Of a stretch of 35,969 bases of DNA, positions 1 through 10,291 are shown one piece after another. A model generated the notes under the pieces. The model worked only from the letters and a program-made list of their open reading frames with translations. It was not told the DNA's origin and did not search any database. Every line of letters begins with the position of its first letter. The stretch's first letter is position 1. A program made the translations under genes and the position numbers. Source of the stretch: Gnetum montanum (lineage: Eukaryota > Streptophyta > Gnetopsida > Gnetales > Gnetaceae); NCBI GenBank assembly GCA_015680685.1, contig MNCI01026259.1:563456-599424 (forward strand). Direction: 5' to 3'.

Positions 1-2040
1 GAGAGAATACCATCCCATAGAGGCAAAACATCAAAGGAACTTGTAATAGGAGAGACATCATAAGTCTTTGAAGGGTAAGTGGTCCTAGGATGCCCCACAT
101 GTCTTAAGTGAAAATGAGGATGGTGAACCTACCTAAGGCACTCAGCCACACAATGACATTCCTTCCCTTGACTTTGGCCAAGGGGTTGTGTATCAAAACC
201 TTCATTCCACTATTCGTAACCTAGGTTCTGATACCCATGGGCACAAAGGATCCAAAAAAGGGACACAAACACATGCTAAAGGTGGACATTCTGACCGCAA
301 TCACGATCAGGGCCAAGACTGTAGAAGAGAAGGTAGCAAACACTATCATGGTGATAGTTCTCCTTCTTCTTCACCTTCATCATCTCCTTCACCCTCTCCT
401 TCAATATCTGGATGTGGTCATAAAGAAAAAGACCATGGGGATAAAGGTAGGCAAAGTGGAATTCATAAACGAAACAACCAGGAAAGGGGATGAGGGCACT
501 CTAGAGAGTCACGACATAGAAGAAGGGAGAGTAGGAAATAATGTAGGCATCATAGATGCTACTTGAAGTATGTTGGACATAACAGAGGCTGTTAGAATTT
601 CAACAAGGCACCAGAAAGATAGTAGAATCAAGAGATTAGATATGAACAATATCCCATGATTTGAAGGGGGATACAACGCTAATCCTCAGAATCATTTACA
701 AGAATTCCATGATGTGTGTGCCTTACAAAACATAGAGAATGAATGGAAAAAACTTAAGTTGTTCCTACAAACACTAGTTAAAGAAGCAGAAAGCTAGTAT
801 TGGTCCTTAGAACTAGAATCTATTCCTAGATGGAGTATTATGTTAGAATTATTCAACGATAAGTACCAAACATACTCCCAAGTGTCCAACTTGTGAAAGA
901 AAATCCAAGTCTATGAACAAGAAGGACATAAGGGATGCTACCATGGGCTGATATTATGCACTATTACATCATTTTCCTAGCCATGGTTATTTGCAAAGGG
1001 ATCAGCTGCACCATCTCATGGATGGGCTTAGGCATGAAACGAGAAGAACTCTTGGGACTTATGCCTAAGGGAGACTATCCAAGCTTAGGTCCCATCAAAT
1101 TCAAAGACTATTGGAGTAAGTTTCTAAGGAAGAAGATGAGCTACAGGAGAGAGAAAGTGCAGAAGAGTATAACTGAGATCCTTCCCTTCAGAAGAGGGGG
1201 TAAGATTTTGTGAGGATGAAGAAGAGTCACCACTCGAAGAGATGGTGAATAGGAAAACTTTGCCTATCCAAAAGATGACATCAGAATTTTTGGAAAAGGT
1301 AGACCAAATGTGGGATTCCCTAGACAATAGATTTCAAGCTATTCTTAAAATAGTATAGGAGTCTAGAGAGCAAGGTAGTGAGAAAAGAAAAAAGAAAGAG
1401 GCTAAACATGCATGTAGCAAGGGTAAGGGCAAAGTTTCCATCATTGAAAAGGTTGTGGATTTGGAAACAGATAATGATAGTGGATGTGAGATATGTCAAT
1501 ATGACCATCCTAAGGGATGTTGCCCTGTAATCTCACATCTGCAGGAGTCTGGGATGTATGCACTCAACCCATGATTGAACAAACAGCAAGTACCTTGAAG
1601 GTTACCTTATCCTCAAGGTAACCCAAGTCAGTTCTACCAACCCTTAACATATTATCCCAATGGAACTCCAACATAACCGATTGAGTAATATCAATAGTGG
1701 AAACACCCACAATCATGGGGAATGCCACCACCAAGACAATAATATCCTTGCCAGCAACCTAACATGTATGGATATTACATGCAGTAGCCAATCTTCCCAT
1801 GTGACTCTACTGGTTACATCACTCCTCAATTTCACTACCAAGCTTACAAGTATTATGGAACTCCCTCTTCTAGAGGTGATATTCTACAAACATATCATCC
1901 TTCTCATCCGGCTGCATCTCTTCCACCAATAGCTCCACTACCACCTACTCCTGCGATGCAAGGTGAAATCCCTACCCAGCCATAGCAAAGTAATGCCACG
2001 AGGGTTGTTAACTCTCAACCTACTATTGGTTTCAACAACC
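1..2040 (+). pseudogene. gag: gag of element A (decayed, 5' truncated by window)
   Basis: Capsid-type polyprotein that would package element RNA in cytoplasmic particles. Pieces align by eye with the better preserved gag of copy C: a Ser/His/Lys/Arg-rich segment (about 190-480), a block around 650-760 (GGYNANPQNHLQEFHD-like), a retrotransposon-gag core around 770-910 (SLELE, then MLELFNDKYQTYSQ), and a zinc-knuckle-like motif at about 1486-1524 reading C-E-I-C-Q-Y-D-H-P-K-G-C-C, spacing CX2CX3HX4C. A proline/tyrosine-rich tail runs to about 2040. The frame is broken by several stops (for example 798, 1573) and frameshifts, so no product is expected. The first ~100 Gag residues are outside the window. 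Confidence 0.85.
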
Positions 2041-2159
2041 ACATGAAGAAAAGACATTTCTTTAGAACCAACAAACCAACCAAGCCCTTGCAATCACAAG
2101 CAGTTGATTTCCTAGATGTCTCAATATCAATCAAAACTTCAGAGCCCACTTCAACCCAA

Positions 2160-2935
2160 TCACCGCACTCAATGCATACGTTCATGCTAACACATGTTGT
2201 CACCATTTGGATCAAATTTGGCCACCTTCCCAAGAAATTATCTGATCCTAGAAGTCCTCTAATATGCTTACAAATCATTGGAAATGCACCGTGAAATGCT
2301 CTTTTGAATTCAGGTTCCAGTGTCAACTTGATTTCTCAAGAAATGTACAAGGCCTGAAACCTACCTCCATTAAAAAAGAGCAACATCCATCTAGAGTTTG
2401 TCAACCAGTCCATCACTGTCCCATTGGAACTAGTGGAAAACATTGTTACCACTATTTGTAGGTGTTCATACCTAGTTGACTTCCTAGTGATTCAGGAAAA
2501 CAATGGTAGGGGATACTTCCCAATCATAATGGGAAGAGCATGGCTAAGCACCATCAACGCACACCTAGGAATCCATGATCTTTCCCTAGAAATGTAAAAG
2601 GAAAATACATTGGGAAAGATTGAGAAGAAGAAAGTTCCATGCATCACATACAGTGACACAAGGTGTAATTGCGTGCAAAGGTCATGGTTTGTGCAAAGTT
2701 TAACATTGCCTACATGTAATCAATTTGCACAAGTAATCAACATACAAAGATGCCTATATGTAGTAGCCACACAAAAGGAAGGCACCCAATGGCTAATAGC
2801 TAATCAAGAAAGTAGTTCACTCATATGCATGGAACCAACTAAGGGTTTGACTTGCACTTACATCGATAGCATAGATGCATTAGAGCAAGTCCACTGCCAA
2901 ATTCCAAGTCTTAACCTTGAACATGTTAACTAGGT
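2160..2935 (+). pseudogene. pro: Retropepsin-like aspartic protease of element A (decayed)
   Basis: Would cleave the Gag-Pol polyprotein. The conserved lead-in (MLTHVVTIWIKFGHLPKKL, about 2189-2245) precedes the active-site loop near 2300, which reads L-L-N-S-G-S-S-V-N-L-I-S: the catalytic Asp of the D-S/T-G triad is Asn here. The downstream flap and second half follow: an S-I-T-V-P-L-like strand (about 2407), I-I-M-G-R-A-W-L (about 2525), then a conserved linker with K-V-P-C-I-T-Y-S-D to about 2935 that leads into RT. Stops and the lost Asp mean an inactive enzyme. The layout (strand, VEDI-like, PTDF-like, IIMGR) resembles Athila-type plant elements. Confidence 0.85.
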
Positions 2936-3995
2936 GAAGTTGGAAATCCCTAAGAAATTTAAGCAGGAGCTCCTCGAGTTGAAACCATTGCCCACCAGTA
3001 TGGAATACATGTTCCTTAAAAACAGAAAACCAGTAATTATCAATGCTAAGCTTGCTCCTCAATAGAAAGAAGAACTACTGAAGGTAATCAATAGATGGTC
3101 AAAATCCTTTGCTTGATCATATCCCAAATTAACTAAAATAAATCCTAGGATATGACAACATAGGATTTACACCGACCCCTCCATGAAGCCTCAAAGACAA
3201 CTGCAAAGGTGTTGGAACCCAAAGTTGAAGCAACTAGTCAAGGAAGAAATCAACCAGCTTCTCAAGGCTGGATTCATATACCCCATTGCTGATAGTGAAT
3301 GGGTTAGTCCCTTAGTTATTGTGCCTAAAATGAGAGGAAAATGGAGGGTGTGTATAGATCTCAGGCTACTAAATATAGAAACATTCAAAGATCACTTTCC
3401 ATTGCCATTTTTTGACCAAGTCTTAGACACCATCGTAGGGCATCACTACTATAATTTTCTAGATGGATATAGTAGATATAATCAAATACAAATAGCCCCA
3501 GAAGACCAAGCCAAGACTACGTTCACCAGTTGTTAGGGAACACTTGCATACAAACAGATGTCTTTTGGCTTGTGTAATGCCCCTACAAAATTTCAATGAC
3601 TAGTTCTAAGCATCTTCCAACAGCATATAGGAAATGGTGTGGAGGTCTTTATGAATAACTTCTCCACTCATGGAGCAAATTTTGATCAAGCCTTGGACTA
3701 GTTGAAACAAGTGTTAAAAAGATGTGTAGAAACCAATTTGAGGCTCAACTAGTAGAAAAGGCATTTGATGGTCCAAGAAGGCATAGTACTAGGGCACAAA
3801 ATCTCACACACAGGGATAGAGGTAGACCCCAAGAAAATCAAAATTATTCAAGGAATTACCTATCAACTAGAAACTATCAAAGATATTCAGTCATTCCTTG
3901 GACATACTGGCTACTATAGGAGATTTATTAAGAACACTTCAAAGGTTGCCAAACCATTGGTAGAATTAACGAAAAAGGACTTACCTTTCGAGCAC
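2936..3995 (+). pseudogene. pol: Reverse transcriptase of element A (decayed)
   Basis: RNA-dependent DNA polymerase domain of Pol. Motifs in order: L-L-K-A-G-F-I-Y-P-I and E-W-V-S-P-L (about 3260-3310), W-R-V-C-I-D-L-R-L-L-N (3342-3373), K-D-H-F-P-L-P-F (about 3388-3411), F-L-D-G-Y-S-R-Y (about 3455), a broken Q-M-S-F-G-L-C-N-A-P (3555-3585), and the catalytic box at about 3648-3660, which reads F-M-N-N instead of F/Y-M-D-D. Then V-L-G-H-K-I-S and F-L-G-H-T-G-Y-Y-R-R-F-I (3890-3930). The sequence stops matching Pol after L-P-F-E-H (about 3990), where RNase H should begin. At least five in-frame stops are seen. Both catalytic Asp of the YxDD box are lost. Confidence 0.9.
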
Positions 3996-4345
3996 AAGGC
4001 ATTCAATAAACAACATCATGACCTAAGGATTAGGAAAGTTAAATATCAACCAAGAGATAAGGTTCTCTACTAGAATCCCACACATGTTTCACAACATACT
4101 AAATTTCAAACACTATGGGAAGGACCTTATATTATTTATGCAACTTTTTCATCAGGGGCCATGATAATATACAAACCTGAGAGCCCAGACAAGAAACTAT
4201 TGGTCAACGTACAACAAACCAAACCTTTCCATGAGCTTAGGACAACTAGTACACATGCTACCTCTCTTGGTAGACAACCTTGTGCACTATTTTGGATCTC
4301 CTCCTTCCAACTTAGTCATGGGGAAGATGGCCACCTATGCTAATT
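3996..4345 (+). pseudogene. Integrase C-terminal remnant of element A
   Basis: Directly after the RT the frame continues as A-F-N-K-Q-H-H-D-L-R, then Y-Q-P-R-D-K-V-L-Y, then W-E-G-P-Y-I-I and P-F-H-E. The same string is seen after the integrase core of copy B (A-F-N-K-K-C-H-D-L; L-W-K-G-P-Y-I-I), so this is the DNA-binding C-terminal domain of integrase. RNase H, the HHCC zinc finger and the D,D-E core are absent. No chromodomain follows. The remnant ends near the TTAGTCATGGGG tract at 4312. It is not expressed as a functional protein: a stop lies at about 4072. Confidence 0.85.
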
Positions 4346-5379
4346 GTTCTAGGCTCTCAGTTCTTTTTGAATTTTTGTTTTACACATTTTTTATTTTACA
4401 CATTCTTTCAAATTTTTTTATTTATGTTTTACACCATCGTTCATGTTTTTACTGTTTCTTTATTTGCTTAATTTACTTTTATTCATCATCCAATAAGTGC
4501 TCATGATGGTGGATTGAATTATATCATATTGATTGCTAATCTTTGGTTTTTACCTTTGAATTATGGTATTGATATTAAGGTATGGTTCTTTTAGTAAAAC
4601 AAGAAATGAGTCCACACCATCCACTCATCCATACAACTCTATGGCCTCCTTTGGCTTGGAACTGTACAGTTCCTCTTTTTCTAAGTAAACTTTTAATGAA
4701 TTGGTGGCTGAGTATTTTTCAAACCAAGAAAAGACTCAAAGGATGAAAAGAGTATGACTTCAATGGGATTCAATGCATTTGTGCTGGCCATTGTCTTGGG
4801 TGCTTGGATGCTTTTTCTTAGGTTTTCTGCCATTCTAACATTATTCAAAAATTAGGAAGCTGACTGAATAAAAATAAGTCTTTGCATGGTGTGGTTCTCA
4901 TGAAAAAAAAGTAAAAATTCAAAGCACACCCCTTAGACATAATAAAGCAATATGGGCTACAAGCACTAGTTATGAAACTAGAAATACATGTTACCCATGC
5001 CTAAAGGTTCCCTTTAACTAAGGCCCTTTCTCGCTTCCTACTTCTCCATCTCACTCTCCTTGAAATGGTGGTGACACTTTGTGGAAGCTTTCTTGTTGCT
5101 TCAAGTGGATGGATTAATCAAGTGTGTTGATGCAAGGTCACTGGATGTGGTTTGTTTGAGTCTGGATTTGGGATGAGTTCTACTCAGTCACATTAACCAT
5201 AAAATACACAAGGGGCTTTACACAACCTTGTTCTTGAGATTCCATTCCATTGTCTCCTCTCCATCTTTCTTCCTATTTTTCACCTCATTATCATTAGTAC
5301 ATTCTGGGTTGATGCATTATTTTTCTTTGGTGAATTCTTATGGGTAAGTTTTTAACTCTTGCTTCTAAATGACATTCCT

Positions 5380-5458
5380 AGAGCCTACGGACTCTTTGGT
5401 TTGTGGGTTTGTTAGGGCATAAAAGGCATGAGCCTGATTTGGGGAGGACCCACTGGCA
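5380..5458 (+). promoter_or_regulatory. Candidate conserved RNA fold, copy A
   Basis: Helix 1: AGAGCCTACGGACTCT (5380-5395), arms AGAG/CTCT plus CC/GG with a C-A mismatch. Helix 2 (closing stem): TGTTAG (5410-5415) with CTGGCA (5453-5458), two Watson-Crick-preserving G-U wobbles, continued by GG/CC across a bulged A. Helix 3 inside it: AGGC-ATGA-GCCT (5424-5435). The same three helices occur in copies B, C and D with different bases. Function is unknown; candidates are packaging, dimerisation, export or translation control of element RNA. Confidence 0.6.
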
Positions 5459-5814
5459 TTTCTTTTTGGTGCAATTGTTAACTTCTTTCCTTTAAACATT
5501 TCCTATTATTAATCATTTCTTGTTTCATCCTAATCCATGACTTCTATTTTATTAGTGTTGCTATTGATATTTTTTTCCCATCTTTCTTGTTCCTCATATT
5601 TTTCCATCTTATAGCTACCACAGGTTCGATCTTAGTTGTGGGGGCCCTAGCACAAATTTTTTAATTTTCCATTTTACTATTCACCTAACCCCTACACCTT
5701 GGGTAGTCACCTATGATAAATCTCTGAACCAGTTTCTACCATAACCACAACTCAGCCAGTGCGCTTGATATCAAGGCAAGGTATCAACTGCATTATAATT
5801 TATCTATCCTTGCT

Positions 5815-5840
5815 CATTTGTAACTATGTTGTGTATGCAG
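5815..5840 (+). promoter_or_regulatory. 3' splice-acceptor-like site, element A
   Basis: A T/G-rich run ends in TGTGTATGCAG directly before ATGG at 5841. The position, about 390 nt before the 3' LTR, corresponds to acceptor-like sites in B, C and D. The branch-point match (TTGTAAC) is weak in this copy. The following frame (M-E-I-I-K-K-M-D, stop) is short and broken. Confidence 0.4.
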
Positions 5841-6212
5841 ATGGAGATCATAAAAAAAATGGACTAGGCTTGGAGGAAGCACTCAAGATGGATCAGAACT
5901 AGAGCATTTATAAAAAGAGCAAGTCTGGTGGCGTGGCTATGGATAAATAATAGAAGGTGCAATCTTAGCATTGATAGCAACACGCTTCATTTTCTTTCTC
6001 TCTCTTTCTCTACAAGGTACCGAATAAATTCTTGGATGTTATTTATGTACGATTGTTCACCACAATGGTCATGAATACTAATGTTGTAATATGCTTATTG
6101 ACCTGTTCATTGGGCATGTTGAGGGTATCATCCCATTCCATCATCAGTTGTCAATTAGTCAATAATCTCATACCTTCCCAATATTTTGTAAGGAACTTGA
6201 GGATGAGTTTTC

Positions 6213-6229
6213 ATTTAGTCATGGGGGTA
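6213..6229 (+). promoter_or_regulatory. Polypurine tract of element A
   Basis: TTTAGTCATGGGGGTA lies immediately before the LTR start TGATAAAAG at 6230. A purine tract (ATGGGGG) at this place is where plus-strand DNA synthesis is primed in LTR retrotransposons. The same sequence precedes the 3' LTRs of B, C and D. Confidence 0.85.
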
Positions 6230-7056
6230 TGATAAAAGTGGTTACTCTAGTGGTTTATTCTAATTATTAGAGTGGCAGTTTTTCTAATTATTAGAGTAGT
6301 TGCTCCCAAGCCTATAAATATAGTGCCTAGGCACACAATCTAGAGAAAAAGTCTTGGAAGGAAGTCTTTCAAGGGAAGTCTTTTAGAAGTTTTTTAGGAG
6401 TCAAGTTAGAGTATTTTACAAGTGCCCACAACAGGAGGTCTAAGTGTGGATGGATCTTTATTCGAGCATTGTGTACCTAAGCACACCTTATGTACGGTAA
6501 TAAAGAGGAGCTCTTTGATTCATCCTTGCAGCACTTGAGATTCATTTTCTTACTCATTTCCTTTTATTTTATTTTCTTCTACATTTATTTTATTTTATTT
6601 TATGCACTTTACATTTCTATTATTAGCAAACATAATACGATCACTTTGAGGATGCGTGTAACACTTGGTAACCTAGTAACGATTAGCATTTGGTAATCTT
6701 AGTAGTGTTGCGCTAGTTCAGGATGTGTACAGCAAGTGAGAACGGATACTAATATTAGGATTAGTTTAAAGCCTAATTAATTAGTAGTTAAGTCAAATTA
6801 TTCACTTAGTTATCTCTCTCTCTCCTCCTTTATTAGCAGTAGGACATAAAAACATAAATGCTATAAAAATCATATGCCTTAAACTTACTTAACCATACAA
6901 TCATGACATACAAGTAAGTTTGGGAAGACAACGATCAACCAACCCATCCTTGTTCCACAAAGGCACATAAGCACTTAGTCCTTGGAATTCAATCGAATCG
7001 TGCATGAAACGCTCGTATTCGTATGGTTGAGCATAGGGGTACCTCACCCCTCATCA
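6230..7056 (+). repeat. 3' LTR of element A
   Basis: 827 bp, bounded by TGATAA and TCATCA. U3 carries two copies of TCTAATTATTAGAGT (about 6259-6296) upstream of TATAAATA at 6313-6320. The poly(A) signal AATAAA (6499-6504) lies in the right arm of an inverted repeat TCTTTATT (6455-6462) / AATAAAGA (6499-6506). The right terminal ~40 bp (GTATGGTTGAG, GGGGTACCTC, TCATCA) matches the other LTRs, so the family relationship is clear, while the U3 sequence is different. Confidence 0.9.
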
Positions 7057-8217
7057 TAAATGTTTACATTAAAATTTAAAAATATGATAAATAGTTAAAA
7101 TAACCTCATTCATGATAAAACTAACCTATTCACTATCAAAAATAGAATATTTGATCAATTCAAAAAATAATATTATAATGGTATGAAAATAATAGTAGAA
7201 ACTAAATATAGAATAAATAATTAAAGCTAGAAATTAGATTAAGATCCAATGAACCACATGAGACAAATATGAAAGTACAATTATAGTTACATCTAATATA
7301 TGTTGAATACTAATGCTACTAACATAGATAGGACCAACATATGCAAAAAGTACTCTAACCCAACCAACATCCAAAAGAAATCCAACTTGCACTAAAAATA
7401 GGCAAAACATAGCATAAGTCCCATAATCAATACTAAGTCTATCATTCAAGATAAGCATTATAATATAGGATCCAACTTAAACTGAAATTCAAATATTAAT
7501 AAAATATCTAAGAAACATGAACTAATAATTAGTAACATCCTCTAAATTCTTCTTGTTCAACCTAACATAATTACCTAAAAATCACACAAACCAAGGAACT
7601 AGTCCTAAGACTAAGTAGGAAAGAAAAACCAAAAAATACTCTCTTATAGGTATGGTTGAGGGAATCAAGTAGCTAGATAGTCATGCACTTGAGTAGTTGC
7701 AACAAAAATTTAGTATCAAAAAATACAAGTTAGACTAGTACATTAGCTAACCAAACATTTGGATAAATAATTAAATAAATTTAATAAAATCCACCATCAT
7801 CCATTATTTCAACAAATGAATAATTGGAAAGTCTATATTGGACATTTTAAAAAAGTGATAATTCCATAATCTACATGTTAGTAAATGTTTGGTAAGTGTA
7901 AAACTAATATAATAATTATTCCAAAACTCATATGTATTATTAAATTAACAATTCTAAAACTCATATATTATCAAATTGATGAGTCTAAAAATTATATGTC
8001 AAATGGTTAGTGAGTCTAAAACCCATATATTTTCAAATTGTTCAAACTAAACTAATAACAAATAGATAATAAATCCAACCAAAAAATCCTTGGGTGGTAG
8101 TGAAAACAAAATTAAACATCTAATAGAATTAATAATCCCAAACTAAATAATTAGTGAGCCTAAATATTTCATTGAATATCAAGTTTACAAATCTAAAATT
8201 CATATGTTTAATAAATG
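7057..8217. other. AT-rich non-element DNA, no gene seen
   Basis: Strongly AT-rich with no motif-bearing reading frame. One minus-strand frame (7234-7458) is hydrophobic but matches no family I recognise. It ends in a degenerate tandem repeat that serves as the insertion site of B. Confidence 0.6.
7921..8043. repeat. Degenerate ~31-bp tandem repeat
   Basis: TCTAAAACYCATAT-type units start at 7921, 7953, 7984 and 8014 (spacing 32, 31, 30). Further diverged units occur at 8193 and, beyond element B, at 18321, so B split the array. Confidence 0.6.
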
Positions 8218-8222
8218 ATTGG
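8218..8222. repeat. Target site duplication of B, left copy (ATTGG)
   Basis: ATTGG directly abuts the left LTR end (TGATGAG at 8223). The identical pentamer follows the right LTR at 18312-18316. Five base pairs is usual for gypsy integrases. Confidence 0.9.
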
Positions 8223-9098
8223 TGATGAGGGCTAGGTACCCCTATGTCCAACCATACGAATCACAAGCATTCACGTGCAATCTGGTTGAATTCTGTAGAC
8301 TATAATTGCTAAGTACACTAGAGCTAAATAGTGTGTGCATGTTATTCATTTGTTGTCACCCCAATCTCACTTGTGAAATGCAATTGTATGGTTACGTGTG
8401 ATTGAGGCATAAGATTTTTATTATTTTGTGTTTTTATGAAACTACTCACCTAGAACAAGAATAAAAGTAAGAGTTAGTAAAAGTAAAAGTGATTAATTGC
8501 TAAGTAAACTATAGTCTAATCTAGCCTAACACAAGTAACCATTCCCACTTCTTGAACACATTCTGAACTTTGTGCAAACACTGCTAGGTTGTCAAATGCT
8601 AGTCATTTTTATGCTACCAAGTGTCACACATGCTCGAAGGGGTCGTGCTTTTGTATCTTAATAAATTGCTTGATTAATAAAAATTAATTACTACATAAAC
8701 AACATCAATGTAAATTGCATCAAATATAAATTCATAAAAAAGAAAATCTCAAGTGCTACAAGGAATGGATCAAAAAGCTCATCTTTATTACCAACACAAT
8801 GATTTGCTCAGGTACATCAATTCTTGAGTAATGATCCTTTCACACTTAGACCTCCTGCTGCAGGCACTTGGAAAATATTTTAACTTTCAAATGGAAAAAC
8901 TACAAGAGTTTCGCTACTTTACTACAAAAAACTTACTCCCAATTATGCACCTGCACACTGTATTTATAGACCCAGGAGTAACCCTACGATATTGAATGTA
9001 TGATATCACATCTTGGGCCATGATATTATGTACCCAATATCATATACCCAATATCACAACCACCTCGATATTGGAGTGATGAAAAACATGATTTATCA
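8223..9098 (-). repeat. 3' LTR of element B
   Basis: 876 bp, minus-strand ends TGATAAATC...CTCATCA. U3 (8983-9077) has several decayed GATATT/GATATC palindromes, then TATAAATA (plus TATTTATA, 8961-8968). The poly(A) hairpin arm TCTTTATT is at 8782-8789; its partner has decayed (AGTAATGA near 8827). It pairs with the 5' LTR at 17446-18311. Confidence 0.9.
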
Positions 9099-9114
9099 TA
9101 CCCCCACAACTGAA
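9099..9114 (-). promoter_or_regulatory. Polypurine tract of element B
   Basis: Minus-strand TTCAGTTGTGGGGGTA adjoins the LTR start TGATAAAT. It is the plus-strand primer site and equivalent to the A and C tracts (TTAGTCATGGGGGTA). Confidence 0.85.
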
Positions 9115-9449
9115 TGAAAACTCATCCTTGAGTACGGAAGAAGAGGAATAAGTCCTTTACAAAATATAGTAGAGGGTGTGGACTTATTTGACTAACATGC
9201 AGAGTGACACAAAGAAAATAGACAAATACAGAAGTGTCTAAGCATACAATATTACAATTGTGTACAAAATTGGGTGTTCATGACAATAGGAAAGAACACC
9301 AATGGATCCAAAGAACATCCAACCCCTCATGGTAATAGAAGAATGAGGGAGAGATAGAAGAGATCCAATGGTCATAAGAAATCTCTTGCGAGTGATATGG
9401 TTGCATCCTCCTTGGTGATAATAGTCTCGTTTTCTGTCCACACTTCCCA

Positions 9450-9479
9450 CTGTGATCACAACAAAACCAAGGATTAGTA
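9450..9479 (-). promoter_or_regulatory. Branch-point and 3' splice-acceptor-like site, element B
   Basis: Minus strand: TACTAAT (9479-9473), then a T-rich stretch with TTTTGTTGTGATCACAG ending at 9450. A short open frame follows (W-E-V-W-T-E-N-E-T-I-I-T-K-E-D) before a stop. Spacing branch point to AG is about 22 nt, fitting plant introns. No donor was identified. Confidence 0.5.
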
Positions 9480-9801
9480 TATACAATGCAATAGATAATG
9501 GCTAAGTACCTTGTCTCATCGGTGATTTTATCTAGCCAGGTTGTGATTGTGATAGATTGGTTACTTGATGTTGTTACTAGAAAGACTGATGAATGGGTTA
9601 AATAAGAGAAGAAATCCATATAATTTAGGAAAATTTTAACACAGGGAGTACAGGAAAGAGGGTATTCACAACAATAAAAAGGATTTCATTACAATAGTTA
9701 TGAAGGTATATACAATTGGATAACATGGATGGGGTAAATAAAAAGAATTTAATTGTAACAATGTCTAAAGGTAAAGAACTTAACTTAACCAAACCAAAAG
9801 A

Positions 9802-9882
9802 TATGCAAGTGGGTCCTTCACAAAGTAGGCACAAGCCTTTTATGCCCTTGCATAACTTCAAACTAAGGAATCCATGGGCACC
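9802..9882 (-). promoter_or_regulatory. Candidate conserved RNA fold, copy B
   Basis: On the minus strand: helix 1 GGTGCCCATGGATTCC (9882-9867), outer pair G-C where A, C and D have A-T. Closing helix TATGCAAG (9854-9847) with CTTGCATA (9809-9802), eight perfect pairs, followed by GG/CC and a bulged A. Helix 3 AGGC-TTGT-GCCT (9838-9827). Compared with the other copies, the closing helix has changed on both sides while pairing is kept. Confidence 0.6.
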
Positions 9883-10291
9883 ATGGATGATTAATGGTTA
9901 CAGAAAATTGAGTACAAAAACCCAAAATAATTGACTGAGAATCTCGACACATCAAACCAGAATATTGAATCAAAACATGAAACCACCAGTGAGGTGAGGC
10001 ATGAAAAGCATAGATGGGTGATAAAGAGAGTGGAATGAATTTCCTAATTATGGTCACATGCAATCCCTTGTGGAGTTTGTGAAGTTCCTAATTATGGATC
10101 CTTCCTCAGTCCAGATCAAAACCAACCACTTTCAGTGACTTTGCATCGACATTCTAAGGAAAGTCCATCATTTGAGACATAAGAATGCTCCCACAAAACC
10201 ACTATTCCAAATTGGAGTGAAGGTAGGAAGTGAGAAAGGGCATTAGTTAGAGGAGAAAAGACAAGTCTCATAACTAGTGCTTGTAGCCCTT

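Larger units (their letters stand above)
4346..6212 (+). other. Long 3' noncoding region of element A
   Basis: No convincing reading frame. It starts with a T-rich array of TTTTGTTTTACA-like units (4365-4450). It then matches copy C block by block: a 16-bp palindrome GGAACTGTACAGTTCC at 4658-4673, a block with GCATGGTGTGGTTCTCATG and TTCAAAGCACACCCCTTAG (about 4884-4936), the structured-RNA block at 5380-5458, a second G-tract motif at 5632-5644, and an acceptor-like site ending at 5840 followed by a short, stop-interrupted frame. Conservation of the order in four copies suggests that the region served the element. Confidence 0.75.
1..7056 (+). mobile_element. Element A: Ty3/gypsy LTR retrotransposon, 3' part, internally deleted
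   Basis: The order gag, aspartic protease, reverse transcriptase, integrase C-terminus, long 3' noncoding region, polypurine tract and 3' LTR is readable on the plus strand. The 5' LTR, PBS and Gag N-terminus (about 100 residues, judged against copy C) lie before the window. Many in-frame stops and frameshifts show it is dead. RNase H and the integrase zinc finger and catalytic core are missing at a junction near 3995. The right LTR end is TCATCA at 7056; the flanking duplication (TAAAT expected) cannot be tested because the left end is absent. Confidence 0.9.

Noticed and set aside
7234-7458. Hydrophobic minus-strand frame that might be a transporter fragment
   Set aside because: No family motif could be recognised, the composition follows from AT-rich DNA, and no flanking coding sequence was found.
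9278-9619. 113-codon minus-strand frame in B 3' region as an env-like gene
   Set aside because: It runs through the acceptor-like site, is not seen in A or C, and its Cys/Phe/Ser-rich content looks like chance in T-rich DNA.
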